Below are positions 1 through 5,312 of a DNA stretch of 30,129 nucleotides, in pieces. Below the pieces are notes generated by a model. The model was not told the origin of the DNA. It ran no database searches and saw nothing but the letters and a program-made list of their open reading frames with translations. Position numbers and translations under genes: made by a program. The stretch spans positions 1-30,129 of the forward strand of contig CAZIFC010000028.1 of NCBI GenBank assembly GCA_964538355.1, in the 5' to 3' direction. This stretch comes from Bilophila sp964538355 (GTDB lineage: Bacteria > Desulfobacterota > Desulfovibrionia > Desulfovibrionales > Desulfovibrionaceae). The first letter of the stretch is position 1. Each line of letters opens with the position of its first letter.

Positions 1-68
1 CGTGGAGGTCAACCGCGTAACGGGGATGTTGCAGCTTGAGGCCAGAGAAAAACAAACCGTGCCGTGCG

Positions 69-169
69 GGGAAAAGAAAAACCCCTCACAGTTTGTTACC
101 TGCAAGGGGTTGATTTCACTGGTGCGCCCGGCGCGATTCGAACGAACGGCCTTTAGCTCCGGAGTCTAA
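69..169. repeat. attL: left copy of 101-bp element-flanking direct repeat
   Basis: This copy aligns without gaps to 9822-9922 (constant offset 9753) with three mismatches in 101 bases. It holds the tRNA-Arg terminator hairpin (82-109) and, from 120, the 3' half of the tRNA up to the anticodon stem. Identity stops just beyond the anticodon loop, as expected for a tyrosine integrase crossover in a tRNA anticodon or T-arm region. The left terminator copy carries one mismatch in its stem. Bases 1-68 are outside the element and hold no complete gene. Confidence 0.93.
120..169 (-). pseudogene. tRNA-Arg 3' fragment left by integration
   Basis: The minus strand reads part of the anticodon stem-loop, the variable region, T-arm, acceptor 3' strand and CCA of the same tRNA that is intact at 9873-9949. 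The D-arm and the acceptor 5' strand are absent, so it cannot be a functional tRNA. It is the duplicated attachment-site portion. Confidence 0.9.
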
Positions 170-293
170 GTAACATAGTTTCTTTATGTTTCTATCTATT
201 TCTATTTTGTTCTTTATCATACCGTAATTCAGTGATAAACAGACGCTAGCTCTTCTCCCTGCTTCTGTCAATTTCTGCCCATTTCTATCTTAT

Positions 294-327
294 GTGTTGG
301 GAATGGTGTTGGGAAGCGTGTTGGGAA
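294..327 (+). promoter_or_regulatory. Three arm-type-like boxes GTGTTGGGAA, 12-bp period (left end)
   Basis: GTGTTGGGAA occurs at 294-303, 306-315 and 318-327, exactly 12 bp apart. The same triple, in the same orientation and spacing, lies beside the right attachment site. The boxes end 22 bp before the integrase start codon. Known tyrosine integrases use N-terminal arm-binding domains at short direct repeats flanking att; I infer that role here, with possible autoregulation of the integrase gene. Confidence 0.72.
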
Positions 328-349
328 GAGACTTTTCATAGGGGGCGGT

Positions 350-1531
350 ATGGCGGCAAAACGCGAAAGAACAAAATACCCCGGCGTCTACTTCCGGATA
401 CAGGCACGGCCTGATGGGTACGGGGAAGAAAGAGCTTACTATATCATGTATCGGCGCGGCGGGCGTGGGGCAAAGCTCATAGAGGAACCCGTGGGGCGTG
501 AGTCCGAAAGTATGACGGCGGCAAAAGCCAACCTGATACGAGCTGCACGCATCACCGGGAAGGAACAGACCAACACCGAACGGCGCAAGGCGGAAGAAGC
601 CGCACGGTTGGCGAATGAAAGCCGCGTGACGATAGCAAGCCTTTGGAAACGATACGAGGAAACCAACGCGAACAAGCCTTCCATCGTGCCCGACCGGAGC
701 TATTACAAGTACCTCTCCAATCTGACGGACAGGGAACCTTCCAGCCTGACAACGGAAGACGTGGACACCCTACGCCGCACCCTTGCCAACACCAAAAGCC
801 CACGCCTGAAAGAAGGAAAGGTTGTCCCTCTGGCGGCACAGACCCAAAAGCATATCTTGGGCCTGTTGCGGCGGCTGGTACACTTTGGCGTAAGACGTGA
901 CCTCTTCCCCATGCCGTCCAACCTCCACTTTGAGATGCCCCGTGTGGACAACGAAAAGACGGAAGTACTGACCGATGAACAGCTTTCCCGCTACTTGCTG
1001 GCTCTTGACGATGAACCAGACCAAAATACCGCCGCGCTTCTCCGACTGGCATTGGCTACAGGAATGAGGAAAGGGGCACTATTGGCACTCCGGTGGGGTG
1101 ATTGCGACTTTGACAGGGCACGCATCACCTTGAGAGGGGAGGCCGCCAAGAAAGGCAAGACAGAACATATTCCCATGACACCCGCCGCACGCTCCATACT
1201 GGAAGCCATAGAGCGCACGGGAAGCCCGTACCTTTTTCCCGGCAAAGATGGCGGCAAGCGTACAGATTTCCGCCGCATGGCCCGCCGTGTAAAGGAAAAG
1301 GCCGGACTTCCTGACGACTTCCGCCCACTTCACGGATTGCGCCATAATTTCGCGTCTAGGCTGGCTTCAAGCGGCAAGGTGGACATGTACACCCTGCAAA
1401 AGCTGATGACCCACGATGACCCCAAAATGACACAGCGATATGCCCACCTGCATGATGATTCCATGATGAAAGCCGCCAGTATTGCGGATGAAATGTTTAC
1501 CGTAAACACTGTTCCGGATGATGAATCCTGA
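350..1531 (+). CDS. int: Tyrosine-family site-specific integrase
   Basis: A 393-residue tyrosine recombinase that would insert and excise the element at tRNA-Arg. Residues 1-60 look like the short arm-binding domain of phage integrases, and about 90-200 is the SAM-like core-binding domain. The catalytic domain from about 205 shows R240 in ATGMRKG, the HGLRH box (H328, R331), H355 in LMTHDD and the nucleophile Y364 in QRYAHL. All catalytic positions are present, so it should be active. The start at 350 follows a purine-rich AGGGGGCGG stretch. It is the first gene inside attL and is transcribed into the element, directly after the GTGTTGGGAA boxes. The family is certain; the tRNA target is inferred from the flanking repeats. 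Confidence 0.95.
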   Translation: MAAKRERTKYPGVYFRIQARPDGYGEERAYYIMYRRGGRGAKLIEEPVGRESESMTAAKANLIRAARITGKEQTNTERRKAEEAARLANESRVTIASLWKRYEETNANKPSIVPDRSYYKYLSNLTDREPSSLTTEDVDTLRRTLANTKSPRLKEGKVVPLAAQTQKHILGLLRRLVHFGVRRDLFPMPSNLHFEMPRVDNEKTEVLTDEQLSRYLLALDDEPDQNTAALLRLALATGMRKGALLALRWGDCDFDRARITLRGEAAKKGKTEHIPMTPAARSILEAIERTGSPYLFPGKDGGKRTDFRRMARRVKEKAGLPDDFRPLHGLRHNFASRLASSGKVDMYTLQKLMTHDDPKMTQRYAHLHDDSMMKAASIADEMFTVNTVPDDES

Positions 1532-1552
1532 TACCGTGCTAGCGGCGGGATA

Positions 1553-1955
1553 TGCCCGGCACTGTCATTATCCTGCACCTGCCCGATTTCATGTCGGACA
1601 TGTCGGACATGTCGGGCACTCCCCAAGTGAAGCCAGCAATACCAACGTTTTTCACCGCCCGACATGAGACAATCCCTTGTCGGGCATGTCGGGCATGTCG
1701 GGCATGTCGGGCACAAGTCGGGCGCGGGGGTGGTCAGGCCGCCAGTCAGGAAGAGAGGGAGGCCGTGCCCCTGCCTCTGGCTCCGGATAAGGGCACAGGA
1801 AAGGCCCTCGCCGCACCGGGTGGCTCTTCACCTTGGTTTGCCTTGGCCCGTTCTCAAACTGCGTGACGCTCATTCTCAAACTGCGTGACAGCTCACAGCT
1901 GGCTTTCCGGGCCTCATGCCCTGCCCGTGGGCCTCGTGCGGGATGGTTGCGGCGG
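1553..1955 (+). repeat. Mosaic non-coding repeat, copy 1 (B-A arrangement)
   Basis: This fills most of the gap between integrase and toxin gene. Part B (1553-1722) has three 9-mers CATGTCGGA/CATGTCGGA/CATGTCGGG at 1590-1616 and three CATGTCGGG at 1685-1711. Between them CATGTCGGGC (1608-1617) and GCCCGACATG (1657-1666) form a perfect 10-bp inverted repeat around a conserved loop. Part A (1723-1955) is related to 3080-3232 and, inverted, to segments of 9125-9638. In this copy only, part A is interrupted by the iteron pair at 1851-1889. Reading frames across it look like shadows of GC-rich repeats, and I see no gene. Confidence 0.85.
1851..1889 (+). repeat. Iteron cluster 1: two identical 17-bp repeats
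   Basis: TTCTCAAACTGCGTGAC occurs at 1851-1867 and again at 1873-1889, a 22-bp period. Related 17-mers lie about 2.9 kb away at 4777-4927. The pair sits inside mosaic repeat copy 1, at a point where the other copies have unrelated sequence. It is probably a binding site for an element-encoded DNA-binding protein, either the primase-helicase or the AlpA-like protein. Confidence 0.7.
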
Positions 1956-2047
1956 AACGAGAAAAACTTACGCTGTGAATGCGTCATGCAGGGAAGCCTT
2001 GACTCTATACGCCAATGGCTTACATTTTGTCCATGAACACCCCACCT

Positions 2048-2383
2048 ATGACCGTTGTTGAAACCCCCTCCTTTCTCCGCAGGGTAAAAGGTTTGCTGTC
2101 CGAATCGGAACGTGCCGATCTGGTGGCCTACCTTGCCGAAAACCCCGAGGCCGGGAAGGTCATGGAAGGTACGGGTGGCGTTCGCAAGGTACGGTGGGCA
2201 AGAGAAGGAGAAGGCAAAAGCGGCGGCTACAGGGTCATTTACTACTTTCATTCCGAACACATTCCCCTGTTTGCCCTGCTAATATACGGCAAGAACGAAA
2301 AAGCGAACCTGACGCAAGCCGAAAAGAACGACATGCGCCGCTTGACGGCATTGCTTGCGGCATACGGGAGGTCAAAGGCATGA
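2048..2383 (+). CDS. RelE/HigB-like toxin of a type II toxin-antitoxin pair
   Basis: An approximately 111-residue protein of the RelE/ParE-like fold, close to the COG4737 type that partners with NadS/HigA-like antitoxins. The visible signature is the run from about residue 51 to 83: GGVRKVRWAREG, then KSGGYRVIYYF, then a hydrophobic strand and YGKNEKANLTQAE. Family members degrade mRNA, often on the ribosome. The start at 2048 fits the usual family N-terminus (M-T-V-V-E-T-P-x-F), but no clear Shine-Dalgarno is visible, and starts at 2033 and 2015 are also in frame. The stop overlaps the antitoxin start by 4 bp (ATGA), so the pair is translationally coupled. Toxin-first order is typical of HigBA-like modules. 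Confidence 0.88.
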   Translation: MTVVETPSFLRRVKGLLSESERADLVAYLAENPEAGKVMEGTGGVRKVRWAREGEGKSGGYRVIYYFHSEHIPLFALLIYGKNEKANLTQAEKNDMRRLTALLAAYGRSKA

Positions 2384-2694
2384 GCACGATAGGACAGGAA
2401 ATTATTGATGGTTTGACTGAGGCCGTAGGCTACATGGACGGAACAGCGGACAAGGCTCAATTCGGCATACACGACTTCACTCCTGCCAATGCACCTGCGC
2501 GGGTGGACGTAAAGGCTATCCGCCACAAGATGGGCCTTTCTCAATCCGTATTCGCCTCTTCTTTCGGTTTGTCCCTCTATACTCTTCGCAATTGGGAGCA
2601 GGGTAAGAGGCAACCAGACCCGGCGGCACGGGCCTATCTGCGGGTTATCGAAGTTGCCCCCGATGTGGTGCGGCGGGCACTGTGTGAGGTGTAA
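2380..2694 (+). CDS. Xre-family antitoxin (NadS/HigA-like)
   Basis: A 104-residue partner of the upstream toxin. The N-terminal half (about 1-45) is likely the toxin-contacting part. The C-terminal half is a helix-turn-helix: VKAIRHKMGLSQSVFASSFG, then LYTLRNWEQGKRQPDPAARA, the usual Xre/NadS pattern of SQ-x-FA and T-x-x-NWE-x-G. Such antitoxins neutralise the toxin and repress their own operon. GGGAGG at 2366-2371 precedes the ATG at a good distance. The ORF is open further upstream to 2194 in the same frame, but that part overlaps the toxin gene and lacks family resemblance, so 2380 is chosen. A strong hairpin follows at 2710-2769. Confidence 0.9.
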   Translation: MSTIGQEIIDGLTEAVGYMDGTADKAQFGIHDFTPANAPARVDVKAIRHKMGLSQSVFASSFGLSLYTLRNWEQGKRQPDPAARAYLRVIEVAPDVVRRALCEV

Positions 2695-2709
2695 GCGTGA
2701 CTCCTTAAT

Positions 2710-2769
2710 CACGAAGACAGGCTATAGGGCGGTGGGTGCAAACAGCACTTGCCGCCCTTCCTGTTCGTG
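2710..2769 (+). terminator. Hairpin terminator after the toxin-antitoxin operon
   Basis: AGGGCGGTGGGTGC (2726-2739) pairs with GCACTTGCCGCCCT (2745-2758) over 14 bp, with G-U pairs, around a 5-nt loop. An outer extension pairs CACGAA (2710-2715) with TTCGTG (2764-2769) and CAGG with CCTG. The T-tract is weak. A related hairpin with the same stem core recurs at 3751-3783, so this is also an element-specific repeat. Confidence 0.7.
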
Positions 2770-2781
2770 AAGACATATAGC

Positions 2782-3232
2782 CCGGAGAAGGGCACAGGAA
2801 GGCGCACGCCGCACCGGGTGGCTCTTCACCTTGGCGGAAGGCTTTCAGGGCTTCCTGCCCTGCCTGTGGGCCTCATGCGGGATGGTTGCGGCGGCTGGTG
2901 CTGGCTGGTGTCGGACAAGGCCAGAGGCGGGACGGCAACCCGGTACTGTCATTGTCCTGCACCTGCCCGATTTCATGTCGGACATGTCGGGCACTCCCCA
3001 AGTGAAGCCAGCAATACCAACGTTTTTCACCGCCCGACATGAGGCAATCCCTTGTCGGGCGCATGTCGGGCATGTCGGGCCCGGGGGTGGTCAGGCCGCC
3101 AGCCAGGAAGAGAAGGAAGCCCGTGCCCCTGCCTCTGGCTCCGGAGAAGGGCGCAGGAAAGGCCCCCGCCGCACCGGGTGGCTCTTCACCTTGGCGGAAG
3201 ACTTTCCGGGCTTCCTGCCCCTGCCTGTGGCC
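2782..3232 (+). repeat. Mosaic non-coding repeat, copy 2 (A-B-A arrangement)
   Basis: A shortened part A (2782-2937) is followed by part B (2938-3079) and a longer part A (3080-3232). Part B has CATGTCGGA/CATGTCGGG at 2974-2991 and two CATGTCGGG at 3062-3079, fewer 9-mers than copy 1. The inverted repeat CATGTCGGGC / GCCCGACATG (2983-2992 and 3032-3041) and its loop are conserved. No gene is supported in 2770-3319 apart from the promoter candidate at 3241. Confidence 0.85.
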
Positions 3233-3240
3233 TTCAACCG

Positions 3241-3269
3241 TTGACAAACTGTCACCAGTTCCTTGCAAT
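3241..3269 (+). promoter_or_regulatory. Candidate sigma-70 promoter for the small membrane genes
   Basis: A perfect TTGACA (3241-3246) is followed after 17 bp by TGCAAT (3264-3269, four of six consensus bases). It lies directly after mosaic repeat copy 2 and 51 bp before the start of the 59-residue membrane protein. TGAC and GTCA around the -35 also form a small dyad (3242-3253). Confidence 0.5.
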
Positions 3270-3319
3270 GGTACACCTTCACGGGATAGCCTACACGGAA
3301 TCCAAAGGAGGCCACCAGC

Positions 3320-3499
3320 ATGGGCAGGGTAACAAAGAAAGTTTTGGCGTATGTGGTAGGCGCGTATATCGGAACCGGGCTGATAAACGGCTGGAATCCC
3401 CACCTGTGGCGCAAGGCAGATTGGGTGGCAATGCTTGTTGTCTTTGCCATGCTGTTCGTGGTGACGGAAGCATGGCGGTGGTGGAAGGCCAGACGGTAG
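3320..3499 (+). CDS. Small membrane protein, 59 residues
   Basis: A strong Shine-Dalgarno AAAGGAGG (3304-3311) stands 8 bp before ATG. The product starts MGRVTKKVLAYVVGAYIG. It has two hydrophobic segments, about residues 7-23 and 36-49 (WVAMLVVFAMLFVV), and ends in the basic WRWWKARR. I do not recognise a family. Size and two-helix topology fit phage or satellite holin-like or superinfection-type membrane proteins, but that is only a resemblance. It is followed 81 bp later by an even smaller hydrophobic peptide gene with an equally strong ribosome-binding site. Confidence 0.6.
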   Translation: MGRVTKKVLAYVVGAYIGTGLINGWNPHLWRKADWVAMLVVFAMLFVVTEAWRWWKARR

Positions 3500-3580
3500 C
3501 GGGTGCGGCGGCTTGCCATGATGGATTGCCCTGTGTAGGGTGCGCGGCGTGGGGTACGCTCTCCGAAAGGAGGTTATCCC

Positions 3581-3664
3581 ATGAAGCACTTCCTCCGGGA
3601 CGTGGCGGCGCAAGTTGTCGCCAGCGTTCTTGCGTTACAGGTTCTCCATTTGTTGAACCTGTAA
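3581..3664 (+). CDS. 27-residue hydrophobic peptide (type I toxin-like)
   Basis: AAAGGAGG (3566-3573) lies 7 bp before ATG, an unusually good ribosome-binding site for so short a frame. The product is a basic N-terminus MKHFLRD followed by a single amphipathic-to-hydrophobic helix VAAQVVASVLALQVLHLLNL and a stop. The 3' end of the frame lies inside a perfect 16-bp inverted repeat (3629-3670), so the mRNA would fold over its own stop codon. Length, one-helix design and flanking structure resemble type I toxin peptides. No antisense RNA is proven, and it could also be a leader peptide. Confidence 0.5.
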   Translation: MKHFLRDVAAQVVASVLALQVLHLLNL

Positions 3665-3670
3665 CGCAAG
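3629..3670 (+). repeat. Perfect 16-bp inverted repeat over a small ORF's end
   Basis: CTTGCGTTACAGGTTC (3629-3644) and GAACCTGTAACGCAAG (3655-3670) pair perfectly around a 10-nt loop. The structure spans the last codons and stop of the 27-residue peptide. There is no U-tract, so it looks more like an RNA stability or antisense structure, or a protein-binding dyad, than a terminator. Confidence 0.75.
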
Positions 3671-3672
3671 TT

Positions 3673-3703
3673 GCCCCGTAGGAACGTGCAATTCCTACGG
3701 GGC
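3673..3703 (+). repeat. Second hairpin: 12-bp stem, 7-nt loop
   Basis: GCCCCGTAGGAA (3673-3684) pairs perfectly with TTCCTACGGGGC (3692-3703). It starts 2 bases after the preceding 16-bp hairpin, so 3629-3703 would be two back-to-back stem-loops. No T-run follows immediately. Confidence 0.7.
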
Positions 3704-3750
3704 GCAAACTTGTGAAACACTTCCAGTGATTCGCGGGGGACGTGCCCCAC

Positions 3751-3783
3751 AGGGCGGTAGGTGTTACCAGCACTTGCCGCCCT
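3751..3783 (+). terminator. Intrinsic terminator, related to the one at 2726
   Basis: AGGGCGGTAGGTG (3751-3763) pairs with CACTTGCCGCCCT (3771-3783) around a 7-nt loop and is followed by TCTTTGT. Stem core and downstream GTGAAGA are shared with the hairpin at 2710-2769. It probably ends transcripts of the two small peptide genes. From here to 4060 I see no gene, only a small dyad CTTTCA-ACC-TGAAAG near 3970. Confidence 0.7.
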
Positions 3784-4060
3784 TCTTTGTGAAGATAGCG
3801 ACTCCCCGTGTGCTTGGCAAGAGGCCGCAGGGGGAGCCGCCAACCCATGTCGGGCACAAGGGGATGGTCAGGCCACCATGTAGGGGGTATTCACCCACCC
3901 AAAGGCCGGACAAGGCCCTTTCAGCACGACACTTGCTTGACCGATACTTGACCGCCAGCACCTTGCATCTTTCAACCTGAAAGAACCTCCCACCCTACCC
4001 CGCCGCAACCTTCCCCTTGACTTCCGCCGCACCTTTCGGCAATGCTGGCGTTCCAAAAAA

Positions 4061-4071
4061 CGTAGGTAGGC
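4061..4071 (+). promoter_or_regulatory. Upstream target of the hairpin loop (seqA-like)
   Basis: CGTAGGTAGGC is complementary to GTCTACCTACG at 4227-4237: eleven consecutive pairs with one G-U. It is preceded by CCAAAAAA, and a similar CCAAAA-CGTAGGTG stands at the second target (4276-4290). In phage P4 the equivalent site, seqA, lies upstream of the CI RNA in the same leader transcript. Confidence 0.5.
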
Positions 4072-4188
4072 GTATCCGTCGCCTTTGCCATTCTCCCCCC
4101 GATTGGTGAAAAGAGCGGACTTTCTTGTTTCCTGCCACTATTGCACCCTCTGGCCTACATGGGCCTATTGGGATTGCGGTTACATATT

Positions 4189-4266
4189 GGCGGAAACAAC
4201 GTCCGGGTGTCCGTGAGGCCCCGGCGGTCTACCTACGACCGGGGAGCGTTGTTTCCGCCTTTTTTT
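4189..4266 (+). ncRNA. Structured leader RNA with terminator, P4 CI-RNA-like
   Basis: GGCGGAAACAACG (4189-4201) pairs perfectly with CGTTGTTTCCGCC (4247-4259), and seven T residues follow at 4260-4266, a strong intrinsic terminator. The 45-nt interior folds again: GGTC (4226-4229) and GACC (4237-4240) close a loop exposing UACCUAC, with CCCC and GGGG below it. The exposed loop is complementary to 4061-4071 upstream and 4283-4290 downstream. In phage P4 a small processed RNA (CI) from the early-operon leader pairs with two such sites and causes premature termination before the replication genes. I infer the same kind of immunity or copy-control RNA. A plain attenuator is the main alternative. 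No convincing promoter of its own is visible. Confidence 0.55.
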
Positions 4267-4282
4267 GTATCCACCCCCAAAA

Positions 4283-4290
4283 CGTAGGTG
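4283..4290 (+). promoter_or_regulatory. Downstream target of the hairpin loop, over an RBS
   Basis: CGTAGGTG can pair with TACCTACG (4230-4237) in the hairpin loop: seven Watson-Crick pairs plus one G-U. It includes the AGGTG that is the only ribosome-binding candidate for the ATG at 4295. Pairing would therefore hide the start region of the first gene of the operon, like seqC of phage P4. Confidence 0.45.
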
Positions 4291-4294
4291 CATC

Positions 4295-4465
4295 ATGCTT
4301 AGATTCCTTCTCTCTTCCCGTTTCCTGCGGTTCCGCTACCGCCTGTCCTCCTTCCTCGCCGTCCTCACCCGTTCCATCGGCAAGGCCGTACTGGTGGCCT
4401 TCCTTGGCGTCCTGCTGGCTGTCTGTGCCGCGCCGGAACTCTTCCTTGCCGGGGGTGTGAGATGA
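4295..4465 (+). CDS. Small basic membrane peptide, 56 residues
   Basis: The first gene after the structured RNA. The product begins with an arginine-rich amphipathic part (MLRFLLSSRFLRFRYRLSS) and continues with a hydrophobic helix at about 29-46 (GKAVLVAFLGVLLAVCAA). I do not recognise a family. Position after a CI-like RNA and before replication genes corresponds to kil in phage P4, which is a small toxic protein. That analogy is positional only. TAGGTG gives a weak ribosome-binding site 4-5 bp upstream; an in-frame ATG at 4265 lies in the terminator's tail and is less likely. The stop overlaps the next start (ATGA), showing coupling. Confidence 0.6.
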   Translation: MLRFLLSSRFLRFRYRLSSFLAVLTRSIGKAVLVAFLGVLLAVCAAPELFLAGGVR

Positions 4466-4743
4466 GCAAAGATACCCTTGAAGACCGCTTGGATGATTTT
4501 ATTTCCCGTGCCTTTTGGCCTGTAAAAGCCTTTGCCAGCGTTTTAGAAGCGGCAGGAAGAGATACAGAATCGTTTGCGGCAGTCGATGACATAGCAATCG
4601 TTTGCGCCGCCCTGACCCGGCACGCGCAAGACCGTGTGGAAGAGGCCGTTGATCTACTCCAAGAGCGTTATGGAGATTTTAGCGTTTATGAAGAGTGCTT
4701 TTCAGAAAAAATTGTCGCGGTAAAAAGAAGTGACGAAAAATGA
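4462..4743 (+). CDS. Hypothetical acidic protein, 93 residues
   Basis: Translationally coupled to the preceding membrane peptide by a 4-bp overlap. The product is predicted to be mostly helical, soluble and acidic, with no motif I can name (MSKDTLEDRLDDFISRAFWP at the start; a KRSDEK tail). GC content is lower than in the integrase or primase. A perfect dyad and the operator region follow its stop directly, so it ends the first early operon. Confidence 0.65.
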   Translation: MSKDTLEDRLDDFISRAFWPVKAFASVLEAAGRDTESFAAVDDIAIVCAALTRHAQDRVEEAVDLLQERYGDFSVYEECFSEKIVAVKRSDEK

Positions 4744-4752
4744 CGGCCTGTT

Positions 4753-4770
4753 TGTGTCAATTTTGACACA
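4753..4770. promoter_or_regulatory. Palindrome TGTGTCAA-TT-TTGACACA
   Basis: A perfect 8-bp inverted repeat with a 2-bp centre, starting 10 bp after the upstream stop codon. No T-run follows. It could be an operator or a weak hairpin. It is the first of several dyads in the 276-bp gene-free stretch 4744-5019. Confidence 0.6.
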
Positions 4771-4776
4771 TGCCCA

Positions 4777-4927
4777 TTCTCAACTTGAGTGACAAACTTT
4801 GAACTTCAATGCCAAACTGGTTCAGTACTGAACCAAGTACTGAACTAGATTTGTCCATGAACTACTAAGAAAAACAGACAAAAAAACGTTTGCACTTAAC
4901 TTGAGAATTTTTCAGTCAAGATGAGAA
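4777..4927. other. Iteron cluster 2: candidate replication origin or operator array
   Basis: Related 17-mers occur at 4777-4793 (plus, TTCTCAACTTGAGTGAC), 4797-4813 (plus, degenerate, about 11 of 17), 4891-4907 (minus, TTCTCAAGTTAAGTGCA) and 4911-4927 (minus, TTCTCATCTTGACTGAA). Each pair has a 20-bp period and the two pairs face each other. Between them lie the palindrome GGTTCAGTACTGAACC (4819-4834), a second AGTACTGAAC 12 bp further on, and an AT-rich stretch (4850-4900). Compared with cluster 1, the 4777 copy matches at 14 of 17 positions. The arrangement suits an origin recognised by the downstream primase-helicase. Equally it could be operators for the promoter at 4939. Confidence 0.55.
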
Positions 4928-4938
4928 TTGGAAAAACA

Positions 4939-4966
4939 TAGACATTATTACTTTTTTTCTGATACA
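4939..4966 (+). promoter_or_regulatory. Candidate promoter of the AlpA-like / primase operon
   Basis: TAGACA (4939-4944, five of six consensus) stands 16 bp from GATACA (4961-4966, three of six). The last iteron ends 11 bp upstream of the -35, a good place for activation or repression. A start near 4973 would leave the in-frame ATG at 4978 almost at the 5' end, which supports the later start at 5020. Confidence 0.4.
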
Positions 4967-5019
4967 ACACCCAGCAAATGTTATTGCAGTATGGTGCACT
5001 CTTAAAAAGGCTGTCAGAA

Positions 5020-5259
5020 ATGAACGTGAAAAGTATACCCCAGTGTGTTGCCTTGACCTCGGAAAATCCAACCATTGAACTCCTTACCGAAGGACAAGCC
5101 GCCGCTGTTTTGGGCCTGAAAAAAGCCACTCTCCAGCAACGACGCTGGCAGAAACAGCCGCCCGCCTATGTGAAAATAGGGCGGTTCGTGCGTTACCGCA
5201 TGGAGGATATTGCCGCCTACCTCGATTCGTGCGTCGTGCATCCAACCGTAGACAAATAG
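5020..5259 (+). CDS. AlpA/excisionase-like HTH_17 DNA-binding protein
   Basis: A 79-residue protein. From about residue 20 it has a winged helix-turn-helix of the excisionase/AlpA type: LLTEGQAAAVLGLKKATLQQ, then RRWQKQPPAYVKIGRFVRYR and MEDIAAYLDS. Proteins of this type act as recombination directionality factors or as transcription activators of integrase genes in satellites and prophages. AAAAAGG (5004-5010) gives a ribosome-binding site for ATG 5020; the longer frame from 4978 adds 14 residues. It lies between the iteron region and the primase gene, as expected for a regulator of excision and replication. It might bind the 17-bp repeats. Confidence 0.85.
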   Translation: MNVKSIPQCVALTSENPTIELLTEGQAAAVLGLKKATLQQRRWQKQPPAYVKIGRFVRYRMEDIAAYLDSCVVHPTVDK

Positions 5260-5312
5260 CCCTCTCAAACCTCCCCAATCGCCTTTGACCGTACAGACAC
5301 GAGGGTTTTGAT

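Noticed and set aside
1590..1711. CATGTCGGG 9-mer array considered as a CRISPR array
   Set aside because: The units are only 9 bp and directly tandem with no unique spacers, and no cas gene is present.
1552..2260. Several open frames of 74-202 residues across the CATGTCGGG repeat region, on both strands
   Set aside because: They translate tandem repeats into periodic peptides (GHVGHVGHVG, SDMSDMSD, ACRACRACRA), change frame between copies of the same repeat and lack ribosome-binding sites. They are shadows of a GC-rich repeat.
3629..3783. The stacked hairpins considered as a retron or diversity-generating RNA
   Set aside because: No reverse transcriptase gene exists anywhere in the window, and the hairpins lie over a small ORF with a good ribosome-binding site.
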